Shown here in pieces: positions 1 through 7,607 of a DNA stretch of 11,268 nucleotides. The notes under the pieces were generated by a model. It ran no database searches. It had not been told where the DNA came from and saw only the letters and a program-made list of their open reading frames with translations. Positions within the stretch are counted from its first letter, which is position 1. Each line of letters opens with the position of its first letter. Source of the DNA: an uncultured Clostridium sp. (GTDB lineage: Bacteria; Bacillota; Clostridia; Lachnospirales; Lachnospiraceae). Position numbers and translations under genes: made by a program. Where the stretch lies: the NCBI GenBank assembly GCA_900552885.1, contig USBM01000052.1:1-11268 (forward strand), given 5' to 3'.

Positions 1-339
1 AAGAGATTATCGGGATGTGGTTCCGGGACGGAATATTTAGCAGTTACTCCTTGGGGGGATCTGTATCCGTGTCATCAGTTTGTTGGAATGGAACAATTCA
101 AGCTCGGTAATGTGGATACCGGAATTGAGAAGACGGATATTGTGGATGAATTTAAACTTTGCAATGTATATGCAAAAGACAAATGTAAAGATTGTTTTGC
201 AAGATTCTACTGTAGTGGGGGATGTGCGGCGAATTCATATAATTTCCATGGTAATTTACTGGATGCATATGACATTGGCTGTGAATTAGAACGCAAACGG
301 GTAGAATGTGCAATCATGATAAAGGCGGCGTTAGCCTAA
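1..339 (+). CDS. scfB: Radical SAM SCIFF peptide maturase, C-terminal SPASM domain (partial, 5' end missing)
   Basis: The reading frame is open from base 1 and encodes the last 112 residues of a protein that begins outside the window. The fragment fits the SPASM pattern of radical SAM peptide-modifying enzymes. The first part is Cys6, 12 residues, Gly19, 4 residues, Cys24. The second part is Cys62-x2-Cys65-x5-Cys71-x3-Cys75, then a final Cys94. In this family such cysteines ligate auxiliary [4Fe-4S] clusters. The residues around them (CGSGTEYLAVTPWGDLYPC; CSGGCAAN) resemble the SCIFF maturases (ScfB/CteB-like), which install thioether links in a small six-cysteine peptide. The gene for that peptide usually lies just upstream, which cannot be checked here. 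The secDF start follows after 18 nt, so the two are probably co-transcribed; scfB next to secDF is, to my knowledge, a common Clostridia arrangement. The N-terminal radical SAM CxxxCxxC core is not visible, so the SPASM assignment is firm and the exact subfamily is an inference. Confidence 0.85.
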   Translation, partial: KRLSGCGSGTEYLAVTPWGDLYPCHQFVGMEQFKLGNVDTGIEKTDIVDEFKLCNVYAKDKCKDCFARFYCSGGCAANSYNFHGNLLDAYDIGCELERKRVECAIMIKAALA

Positions 340-357
340 AGTAAGGAGAGTAAAAGA

Positions 358-2577
358 ATGAAGAAAGCAAAGAGAAACAGTGTGCTGACGATTGTGATCT
401 TTCTGCTTGTGCTTGCACTTGGTACTTATACAGCAATGCAGGGACTTGGAAAGCATCATATTGGCAAGGCAGAGAATATTATCTTAGGTCTTGATCTTGC
501 AGGTGGTGTCAGCATTACCTATCAGATCAAGGAGGATAATCCATCTGAACAGGACATCAAAGATACTATTCAGCGTTTACAACAGCGTGCGGATGTGTAT
601 TCTACAGACAGTAACGTGTACAAAGAAGGTTCAGACCGAATCAGTATTGAGATCCCGGGTGTGAGTGATGCAAACAAGATTTTGGAAGAACTCGGTAAGC
701 CGGGAGCTTTGGAGTTCGTAGACGAAGATAATTATAGCAAGTTTGCATCCGGTCAGGAATATGAGACATTATTGACGGGTTCAGATGTTAAGAATGCATC
801 AGCAGCAATCGATAATTCAGGAACAGTTCAGGAATATGTTGTGCAGCTTGCATTTAATGATGAAGGTACGAAGAAGTTTGCGGATGCAACAACAGCTAAT
901 GTTGGAAAGCGTATTTATATTATCTATGATGGTGAGGTTGCTTCGGCACCTACCGTTCAGACAGCGATCACAGGCGGTAGTGCAGTGATCAACGGTATGG
1001 AAGATGATGAAGAAGCAGAGCAGCTTGCACAGACGATCCGTATCGGTGCGCTTCCGTTAACTTTGGAAGAATTACGTTCGAATGAAGTAGGGGCAACGCT
1101 CGGTAAAGATGCACTTAGCACAACGTTGAAAGCCGGAGCCATTGGTATGGCAATCATTGCTGTGATCATGATCGGTCTTTATTTATTGCCTGGTTTCATT
1201 TCCGTGCTTGCATTGATCTCTTATGTTGTGCTGATGCTGTTATGTCTGAATGGATTCAATGCCAGTCTGACATTACCTGGTCTTGCGGGTATCGTGTTAT
1301 CCGTTGGTATGGCAGTAGATGCGAACGTTATCATCTTTACCCGTATCAAGGAAGAGCTTGGAAAAGGTGCATCCGTTAAAAATGCGATCGATGCCGGATT
1401 TGATAAGGCGTTATCTGCTATTTTAGATGGTAATATTACAACCTTGATCGCAGCAGTAGTTTTGTATATTATGGGTATCGGTTCTATCAAGGGATTTGCC
1501 CTTACATTGGGAATTGGTATTGCGTTGTCTATGTTTACAGCACTTTTCGTAACCAAGCATCTGTTAAAGGCAGCATTTACATTAGGGTTACAGAGTCCGA
1601 AGTTATATGGTGCAAAGAAGGAACCGAAGGTTCGCGGATATGTGAAGTTTTCGAAGGTTGCATACACAATTTCGATTATTGCAATTGCGGCAGGATTGAT
1701 CGCATTGCCGGTATTTAAGAGTAAGACGGGTTCTACTTTGAATTACAGTTTAGAGTTCACCGGTGGTACTTCGATGACTGTTAATTTTGAAGAAAGATAT
1801 GATCTGGCTAAGGCAGAAAGTGATATTCTTCCGGTTATCGCGAAGGCAGCTAATATCTCGGAAGCAGATGTTCAGGTGCAGAATGTACAGAATTCCAATG
1901 AGATCGTATTCAAGACTTCTGAACTTTCAAACGATCAGAGAGAGGCAGTTCAGACTGCGTTAGAGGATAATTTTAAGATCAAAGAGTTCAATATGGAGAA
2001 TATAAGTTCTACGATCAGTAGTGAGATGCAGAGAAATGCAATCGTTTCGGTGTTGATCGCAACGATATTGATGTTGATCTATATTGCAATCCGATTTAGT
2101 GATGTGAAGTTTGGTGCAGCAGCGGTTGTTGCTTTGTTGCACGATGTATTAGTTGTATTTGCGGTATATTCGATCGGACGGTTGTCCGTTGGTAATACTT
2201 TCATTGCATGTATGCTTACAATTGTTGGTTATTCCATCAATGCAACGATCATTATCTTTGACCGTATCCGTGAGAACATGGTAACGATGAGCAAGGACAA
2301 TTATGCAACGATTGTAGATACTTCTATTTCACAGACATTGACAAGAACCATCTATACATCACTTACCACATTTGTAATGGTATTTGTATTGTATATTATG
2401 GGTGTAACTTCGATCAAAGAGTTTGCACTTACTCTGATGTGTGGTATTGTCTGTGGTGCATATTCTTCTGTATGTATTACCGGTCCGTTGTGGTATATGC
2501 TTAAGACTAAGATGGGTAAGGAAGATAAGAACACCGGATCTAAGAAGATAGCGAAGAAGAAAGCAAAGAACGCATAA
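358..2577 (+). CDS. secDF: Fused protein translocase subunit SecDF
   Basis: Membrane protein of 739 residues, about the length of Bacillus SecDF, with SecD and SecF in one chain. It acts with SecYEG/SecA, using the proton gradient to help pull secreted proteins across the membrane. A signal-anchor-like first membrane segment spans about 8-28, followed by the SecD hallmark LGLDLAGG (43-50) and a large extracellular P1 region to about 257. Five more SecD membrane segments lie between about 258 and 402, including GMAVDANVIIF with Asp321. The SecF half starts near 430 and has the hallmark LEFTGGT (465-471), a smaller extracellular loop to about 559, and five further membrane segments including GYSINATIIIFDRIRE (624-639). 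The C-terminal tail is Lys-rich (about 720-738) and probably cytosolic. An AAGGAG ribosome binding site at 343-348 supports the ATG at 358. Oddity: Ala629 stands where many SecF proteins have Asp (SxND). The fusion shows no internal stop or frameshift. Confidence 0.96.
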   Translation: MKKAKRNSVLTIVIFLLVLALGTYTAMQGLGKHHIGKAENIILGLDLAGGVSITYQIKEDNPSEQDIKDTIQRLQQRADVYSTDSNVYKEGSDRISIEIPGVSDANKILEELGKPGALEFVDEDNYSKFASGQEYETLLTGSDVKNASAAIDNSGTVQEYVVQLAFNDEGTKKFADATTANVGKRIYIIYDGEVASAPTVQTAITGGSAVINGMEDDEEAEQLAQTIRIGALPLTLEELRSNEVGATLGKDALSTTLKAGAIGMAIIAVIMIGLYLLPGFISVLALISYVVLMLLCLNGFNASLTLPGLAGIVLSVGMAVDANVIIFTRIKEELGKGASVKNAIDAGFDKALSAILDGNITTLIAAVVLYIMGIGSIKGFALTLGIGIALSMFTALFVTKHLLKAAFTLGLQSPKLYGAKKEPKVRGYVKFSKVAYTISIIAIAAGLIALPVFKSKTGSTLNYSLEFTGGTSMTVNFEERYDLAKAESDILPVIAKAANISEADVQVQNVQNSNEIVFKTSELSNDQREAVQTALEDNFKIKEFNMENISSTISSEMQRNAIVSVLIATILMLIYIAIRFSDVKFGAAAVVALLHDVLVVFAVYSIGRLSVGNTFIACMLTIVGYSINATIIIFDRIRENMVTMSKDNYATIVDTSISQTLTRTIYTSLTTFVMVFVLYIMGVTSIKEFALTLMCGIVCGAYSSVCITGPLWYMLKTKMGKEDKNTGSKKIAKKKAKNA

Positions 2578-2591
2578 AGAATCAGAAATAT

Positions 2592-2622
2592 ATAGGGACA
2601 TGGCACATTACCATGTCCCTAT
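2592..2622 (+). terminator. Perfect 12-bp hairpin between secDF and recJ, possible weak terminator or processing site
   Basis: Bases 2592-2603 (ATAGGGACATGG) are the exact reverse complement of 2611-2622, with a 7-nt loop (CACATTA). The hairpin starts 14 nt after the secDF stop codon. The following bases (CATGTTTCATT) are not a run of T, so a strong intrinsic terminator is doubtful. It could be partial termination, 3'-end protection of the secDF message, or an mRNA processing site that lowers recJ expression. The recJ ribosome binding site (AGGAG, 2634-2638) lies outside the stem. Confidence 0.55.
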
Positions 2623-2646
2623 CATGTTTCATTAGGAGATTAGAAT

Positions 2647-4431
2647 ATGGCAGAACAGAATTGGCTTATACGAATGAAACGGGCAGATTTCAATGCTCTG
2701 GGCGAACAGTTTTCGATCGATCCGGTTGTAGCGAGGGTTATGGTAAACCGGGATATTCCGCAGGAACAGTTTGACAGTTTCCTGCATCCGGATCTTAACA
2801 ATCTATATGATCCTTTTTTAATGGAAGACATGAATCAGGCAGTCCGGATTATTATTCATGATATCGAAGAAGGGCATCGGATCCGGATTGTTTCGGATTA
2901 TGATGTGGACGGTGTCATGTCTAATTATATTTTGTATGCCGGTTTCAAGCGCATTGGTGCAGAAGTGGATTATGTCATTCCCCATAGAGTAAAAGATGGA
3001 TATGGAATTAATGAAGAGATTATTGCCCAAGCTGCTGAGGATGGAATTCATACGATCGTGACCTGTGATAATGGAATTGCGGCAAATACAGCACTTTCTA
3101 AGGCGAAAGAGCTGGGAATGACAGTGGTTGTTACGGATCATCACCAGGTGCCGTTTATGATGGATGGCGAGATAAAGAAGTATATACTTCCCCCTGCGGA
3201 TGCGATTTTGAATCCTAAGAAAGCGACTTGTACATATCCGTTTGATGATCTGTGTGGAGCGGGCGTTGCATATAAGTTGATTCAGGCGTTGTTTCAGAAA
3301 CGGGAGATGCCGGAAGAGGAGATGCAGCAGTTTTTGGAATTTGTTGCAGTGGCGACAATATGTGATATTGTGTCGTTGACAGACGAGAACCGGACATTCA
3401 CCATCAAGGGATTAGAGAAACTGAATTATTCAGAAAATGCGGGTATGAGGGCATTGCTTCGGGTCAATGAACTTTCGGATGTGATGGTGAATGAATATCA
3501 TGTCGGCTTCAAATTAGGACCGTGTATCAATGCCAGTGGACGTTTGGAGAGTGCAGTTGCAGCCCTGGAATTATTTACGGAAACAGATACGGATATGGCA
3601 ATTGCAAAAGCCACGCATCTGAAAGAAATGAATGAAGAGCGTAAAGAAATGACGATGGCAGGGGTGGAACGTGCACAGGAATACATTAAGAATATGGAGC
3701 CAATGAAAGTAATGGTGATCTATCTTGCGGATTGTCATGAAAGTCTTGCGGGGATCATTGCGGGCAGGATCCGGGAGTTGTATCATCATCCGGTTTTGGT
3801 AGTGGTAGACAGTGACGTTCCCGGAGTGTTGAAAGGATCCGGACGTTCTATCGAAGGTTATCATATGTTTGAAGCATTGCAGGCGTGTGGCGATCGATTG
3901 CTTAAGTTTGGCGGTCATGCCATGGCGGCAGGATTTTCCCTGCAGGCAGGTCAGTTTGATGCTTTTGTAAAGATGTTGAATGAGAACTGTACCTTGACAG
4001 AGGAGGACTTTATTCCAACCGTACATATTGATGTCCCAATGCCAATGTCTTATGTGACAGAGCCGCTTATTAAGCAGTTAGATGCACTTGCACCATTTGG
4101 TAAAGGAAATGAGAAACCGGTATTCGCACAGAAAGACCTGAATGTGTTATCTGCGAAGATCATGGGTAAGGATCGTAATGTGGTGAAGCTTACCTTAGAG
4201 GACAAGGATGGTCATATTTCGGAAGGAATCTATTTCCGTGCACAGGAATTTGAAGAGAATATTGTCAGTTGGTTTGGGCAGGAGGAGTACGACAAGTTGC
4301 TACACGGATGGCTCAACAATGTTATTCTGAATATTGTATATTATCCTACCGTTAATGAATTCAATGGTAACCGTACCATTCAGATGCAGGTGAAGCGTTA
4401 TGCAATGGCGACCGTGCGCGAAGTCCTGTAA
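2647..4431 (+). CDS. recJ: Single-stranded-DNA-specific 5'-3' exonuclease RecJ (DHH family)
   Basis: Protein of 594 residues, close to the E. coli RecJ length and shorter than the roughly 780-residue Bacillus form, so it lacks the long C-terminal extension. RecJ degrades single-stranded DNA 5' to 3' in recombination and mismatch or base-excision repair, using two Mn ions. The DHH phosphoesterase domain has motif I SDYDVDG (83-89), motif II TCDNG (139-143) and motif III TDHH (163-166). A fourth motif region, CDIVSLTDENR, lies at 239-249. INASGRL follows at 294-300. The DHHA1 domain carries GSGRS (397-401) and GGHAMAAGF (422-430, with the nucleic-acid-binding His424). An OB-fold-like C-terminal region spans about 455-585. 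AGGAG at 2634-2638 is 8 nt before the ATG. All expected metal ligands seem present. In some relatives I recall an adenine phosphoribosyltransferase gene (apt) between recJ and rel; none is present here. Confidence 0.93.
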   Translation: MAEQNWLIRMKRADFNALGEQFSIDPVVARVMVNRDIPQEQFDSFLHPDLNNLYDPFLMEDMNQAVRIIIHDIEEGHRIRIVSDYDVDGVMSNYILYAGFKRIGAEVDYVIPHRVKDGYGINEEIIAQAAEDGIHTIVTCDNGIAANTALSKAKELGMTVVVTDHHQVPFMMDGEIKKYILPPADAILNPKKATCTYPFDDLCGAGVAYKLIQALFQKREMPEEEMQQFLEFVAVATICDIVSLTDENRTFTIKGLEKLNYSENAGMRALLRVNELSDVMVNEYHVGFKLGPCINASGRLESAVAALELFTETDTDMAIAKATHLKEMNEERKEMTMAGVERAQEYIKNMEPMKVMVIYLADCHESLAGIIAGRIRELYHHPVLVVVDSDVPGVLKGSGRSIEGYHMFEALQACGDRLLKFGGHAMAAGFSLQAGQFDAFVKMLNENCTLTEEDFIPTVHIDVPMPMSYVTEPLIKQLDALAPFGKGNEKPVFAQKDLNVLSAKIMGKDRNVVKLTLEDKDGHISEGIYFRAQEFEENIVSWFGQEEYDKLLHGWLNNVILNIVYYPTVNEFNGNRTIQMQVKRYAMATVREVL

Positions 4432-4541
4432 AAGGGAATGTATACTTTATGAAATCAGATGAGTCGGAGTTAGTCTCAAATAACACAAAGTTCGTGCAAA
4501 TTTGAATAAGGTTTTATAGCATATTTTACAAAATTGGCAGT

Positions 4542-4550
4542 TGTGGATAA
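4542..4550 (-). promoter_or_regulatory. Perfect DnaA-box-like 9-mer upstream of rel
   Basis: The + strand reads TGTGGATAA, which is TTATCCACA on the other strand and matches the consensus DnaA box TTATNCACA. It lies 81 nt before the rel start and just upstream of the candidate promoter. It is a single box; I noted no second box in this intergenic stretch. A match of this length could occur by chance in an 11-kb AT-rich window, so binding is only a possibility. Confidence 0.3.
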
Positions 4551-4557
4551 TTTTTTC

Positions 4558-4595
4558 GTTACATCCTTGAAAATATAGGCTATACTATATTTTAT
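4558..4595 (+). promoter_or_regulatory. Candidate sigma-A-type promoter(s) for rel
   Basis: Two overlapping arrangements are visible. The first is GTTACA (4558-4563), a 17-nt spacer, then TATACT (4581-4586, 5 of 6 to the -10 consensus). The second is TTGAAA (4567-4572, 5 of 6 to the -35 consensus), a 17-nt spacer, then TTTTAT (4590-4595). Either would give a short leader of roughly 30-40 nt ahead of the ribosome binding site GAAGGTGG (4619-4626). The surrounding DNA is AT-rich and non-coding. The location fits a transcription start for the rel block; which element is used cannot be told by eye. Confidence 0.5.
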
Positions 4596-4630
4596 GAACG
4601 ACTTGAAAAAAAGGAAAAGAAGGTGGATAT

Positions 4631-6898
4631 ATGGCAGGCTTAGTAAATACAGACAAAGAACTTAGTACTCCAAAGGATTTTACACCGCCGGAGGAACTGT
4701 ATAAGACCTTGATCGATAAGGTATTAGAATATCATCCGAATACAGATATCACCATGATTGAGAAGGCATATAAGATTGCAAGTAAGGCGCATGAGGGACA
4801 ATTGCGCAAATCCGGTGAGCCATATATCATGCATCCGCTTTGTGTAGCGATCATTTTAGCTGAGTTAGAGTTGGACAAAGAAACAATCGTAGCAGGCATT
4901 TTACATGATGTGATAGAGGATACCGTTATGACAACAGAGGAGATCTCGGAGGAATTTTCGCCGGAGATCGCTTTGTTAGTAGATGGAGTTACCAAGCTGA
5001 CACAGCTTAATTTTTCGCAGGATAAGATAGAGTTACAGGCAGAGAATCTTCGTAAGATGTTTCTTGCTATGGCAAAGGATATCCGTGTGATTCTGATCAA
5101 ACTTGCTGACCGTCTGCATAACTTAAGAACATTGCAATATCAGACACCGGCAAAGCAGATTGAGAAAGCCAGAGAGACGATGGATATATATTCTCCGATC
5201 GCACATCGTCTTGGTATCAGCAAGATCAAGGTTGAATTGGATGATCTTTCCCTGCAGTATTTAGAGCCGGAGAAGTTCAAAGAACTGAAAGCAGAGATTG
5301 ATGAACGGTTAGAAGAAAGGGAGACCTTTATCGAGACGATCGTACATGATGTGAAGGAATGTATTGAAGAAGCAGGGATCAAGGCAGAGATCAATGGACG
5401 TGTCAAACATTTTTTCAGTATTTATAAGAAGATGGTCAATCAGAATAAGACATTAGATCAGATATATGATATCTTTGCGGTGCGTATTATTGTAGATACT
5501 GTCAGAGATTGTTATGCGGCATTAGGAATTATTCATGAGAAGTACAAGCCAATCCCGGGGCGTTTTAAGGATTATATTGCAATGCCGAAGTCTAATATGT
5601 ATCAGTCGTTGCATACGACACTGATCAGTAAGAGTGGACAACCGTTTGAGATCCAGATCCGTACATATGATATGCATAAGACGGCGGAATATGGTATTGC
5701 TGCCCATTGGAAATACAAAGAGAATCTGTCCGGAACCACGAAGGATAAGGAAGAGGAGAAGTTAAGCTGGCTTCGCCAGATCTTAGAATGGCAGAGAGAC
5801 ACTGAAGATAATAAGGAATTTATGAGTACGGTTAAGACGGATTTAGATCTCTTTGCAGAGCAGGTATATTGTTTCACCCCAAATGGAGATGTGAAGAATC
5901 TGCCGGCCGGTTCCACACCGATCGATTTTGCATATAGTATTCATTCCGCAGTTGGCAATAAGATGGTTGGTGCCCGGGTTAATGGCAGACAGGTGCCGGT
6001 TACGTATACATTGCAGAATGGTGACAGGGTAGAGATCATTACCTCACAGAATTCCAAGGGACCGAGTCGCGACTGGTTGAGTATTGTAAAGTCTGCACAG
6101 GCACGGAACAAGATCAATCAGTGGTTTAAGCAGGAGTTCAAAGAAGATAATATCAGCAGAGGCAAGGAATTGTTATCCCAGTATTGTAAGACAAAGGGGT
6201 ATAATCTTGCAGCGTATTCCAAGCCGGAGACACTGAAAGCTGTAATGGTTAAGTATAATTTCCGGGATTGGGATTCTGTCTTAGCGGCAATCGGACATGG
6301 AGCCCTTAAAGAAGGTCAGGTCATGAATAAGCTGATGGAGACCTACAATAAGGAAGAGAAGGCCAAGATGACAGAGGATGAGCTGTTAGAGCAGCTCAAC
6401 CAGAGTGCAGATCTGCACCGCACCAGTCATTCCAAAGGCGGTATCACGGTACATGGAATTGATGATGTCGCAGTACATTTTTCCAAATGCTGCTCTCCGG
6501 TACCGGGAGATGAGATTGTTGGATATGTTACAAGAGGTCGTGGAATTTCGATTCATCGTACCGATTGTGTGAATATAGTGGGAATGAATGACAGTGATCG
6601 CTCCCGTTTGATTGATGCAGAGTGGCAGGAGGATGCGGCAAGCAATCCGGCGGCAACGTATTCTACAGAGATCCGTATATTTGCGGCAGATCGGACAGGA
6701 ATGTTATTTGATATCTCAAAAGTGTTTACGGAAGCGAATATCAATGTAACAGCAATCAACAGTAAAAGTAATAATAAGAATGAACGGGCAACTTTTACGG
6801 TGTCCTTTGATATTAAGACGGTAGACCAGTTGAATCATGTGATCTCGAAGATCCGCATGATTCCGGGCGTATTGGATGTAGAGCGAAGTGTAGGCTGA
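4631..6898 (+). CDS. rel: Bifunctional (p)ppGpp synthetase/hydrolase, long RelA/SpoT homologue
   Basis: Cytosolic protein of 755 residues with the full long-RSH layout. It makes (p)ppGpp from ATP and GTP/GDP during starvation, at the ribosome, and can also hydrolyse it. The N-terminal HD hydrolase domain has His54, His68, LHDVIEDT (91-98) and LADRLHNLRT (158-167), with the metal and catalytic residues in place. The synthetase domain includes RFKDYIAMPKSNMYQSLHTT (311-330) and EIQIRT (340-345). Its RxKD form is typical of bifunctional Rel enzymes, unlike the ExDD form of synthesis-only RelA. The TGS domain spans about 409-470 (YCFTPNGDV). A helical region and conserved-cysteine region follow (KCCSPVPGD, 619-627; Cys646), and the ACT/RRM domain occupies about 679-754 (FAADRTGMLFDI). 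ATG 4631 is preceded by GAAGGTGG. It appears to open a transcription unit that continues into the MBL hydrolase 61 nt later. The gene could equally be labelled relA. Confidence 0.96.
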   Translation: MAGLVNTDKELSTPKDFTPPEELYKTLIDKVLEYHPNTDITMIEKAYKIASKAHEGQLRKSGEPYIMHPLCVAIILAELELDKETIVAGILHDVIEDTVMTTEEISEEFSPEIALLVDGVTKLTQLNFSQDKIELQAENLRKMFLAMAKDIRVILIKLADRLHNLRTLQYQTPAKQIEKARETMDIYSPIAHRLGISKIKVELDDLSLQYLEPEKFKELKAEIDERLEERETFIETIVHDVKECIEEAGIKAEINGRVKHFFSIYKKMVNQNKTLDQIYDIFAVRIIVDTVRDCYAALGIIHEKYKPIPGRFKDYIAMPKSNMYQSLHTTLISKSGQPFEIQIRTYDMHKTAEYGIAAHWKYKENLSGTTKDKEEEKLSWLRQILEWQRDTEDNKEFMSTVKTDLDLFAEQVYCFTPNGDVKNLPAGSTPIDFAYSIHSAVGNKMVGARVNGRQVPVTYTLQNGDRVEIITSQNSKGPSRDWLSIVKSAQARNKINQWFKQEFKEDNISRGKELLSQYCKTKGYNLAAYSKPETLKAVMVKYNFRDWDSVLAAIGHGALKEGQVMNKLMETYNKEEKAKMTEDELLEQLNQSADLHRTSHSKGGITVHGIDDVAVHFSKCCSPVPGDEIVGYVTRGRGISIHRTDCVNIVGMNDSDRSRLIDAEWQEDAASNPAATYSTEIRIFAADRTGMLFDISKVFTEANINVTAINSKSNNKNERATFTVSFDIKTVDQLNHVISKIRMIPGVLDVERSVG

Positions 6899-6959
6899 TA
6901 ACCGGTATTTCTGTAATAGATGGACAATGTTTTACAGGAGTTAAGAAAGGATAGGATCA

Positions 6960-7607
6960 ATGGCAGATTTGGAGATCTTTCGTAAGACAGTTGGAGAACT
7001 GGGTACGAATTGTTATATTTTAGTCAATCATGATAGGGGAGAGTGTGTTGTGTTTGATCCGGCAGCGGAAGCAGATGCATTGATCGAGATCTTTCACAGT
7101 CCCGGGTTTCAATTGAAAGCAATCTTTTTGACGCATGGACATTATGACCATATTGGTGCAGTCAAGGCATTGAAGGATGTATTTGGTGTGCCGGTCTATG
7201 CATCAAGGGAAGAGAATGAACAGGTATTAGGTGACTTGTCTGTGAATCTTTCTGCCATGTTTGGCAATCCAATGACACTGCAGGCAGATGAGGTGTTGAG
7301 AGATGGACAGAAGGTTGATATCATCGGAACGACACTGACCTGTATTCTGACACCGGGGCATACTGCCGGTGGTATGTGCTATTATTGCGAGGAATTGCAG
7401 TCTGCCATTGTGGGAGATACATTGTTCTGTGGCAGTGTTGGTAGAACAGATTTTCCGACCGGCAATGGAACGGTATTGTTACAGTCTATCCGGGAAAAGT
7501 TATATACTCTGCCGGATGAGACAAAGATCTTTCCGGGACATATGGATGGCTCGACGATCGGTTGGGAGAAGAAGAGTAACATGGTTTGCGGAGTGCATGA
7601 AGAATGA
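6960..7607 (+). CDS. MBL-fold metallohydrolase, glyoxalase II-like
   Basis: Cytosolic protein of 215 residues in the hydroxyacylglutathione hydrolase-like branch of the metallo-beta-lactamase fold, the usual size for the short YcbL-type members. Metal ligands expected for two metal ions are visible: THGHYDH (58-64; His59, His61, Asp63, His64), His134 in TPGHTAG (131-137), Asp153 in VGDTLF (151-156), and His194 in FPGH (191-194). GRTDF (161-165) is another family hallmark. Glyoxalase II enzymes cleave glutathione thioesters. Clostridia generally lack glutathione and this short form lacks the long C-terminal substrate-binding region, so the real thioester or phosphoester substrate is unknown. 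The start lies 61 nt after rel, preceded by purine-rich AAAGGATAGGA (6947-6957). The stop overlaps the hemZ start by 4 nt (ATGA), which suggests translational coupling. The same neighbour order occurs in other Clostridia as far as I recall. Confidence 0.88.
   Translation: MADLEIFRKTVGELGTNCYILVNHDRGECVVFDPAAEADALIEIFHSPGFQLKAIFLTHGHYDHIGAVKALKDVFGVPVYASREENEQVLGDLSVNLSAMFGNPMTLQADEVLRDGQKVDIIGTTLTCILTPGHTAGGMCYYCEELQSAIVGDTLFCGSVGRTDFPTGNGTVLLQSIREKLYTLPDETKIFPGHMDGSTIGWEKKSNMVCGVHEE

Noticed and set aside
80..289. Alternative + strand frame overlapping the scfB fragment
   Set aside because: The competing frame carries the complete SPASM cysteine pattern and continues to a stop just before secDF, so this frame is a shadow.
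1221..1667. Long open frame of 148 codons on the - strand inside secDF
   Set aside because: It lies wholly opposite the SecD membrane region, has no ribosome binding site or recognisable domain, and is explained by the codon pattern of the + strand gene.
3571..4026. Open frame of 151 codons on the - strand inside recJ
   Set aside because: It is fully covered by well-conserved RecJ sequence on the + strand and its predicted product (His/Cys/Phe-rich) resembles no protein family.
4534..4551. Promoter using TTGGCA (4534-4539) or GATAAT (4546-4551) upstream of rel
   Set aside because: Neither hexamer has a partner at proper spacing: TTGGCA leads to CGTTAC at 17 nt, and GATAAT pairs with TTTACA only at 15 nt.
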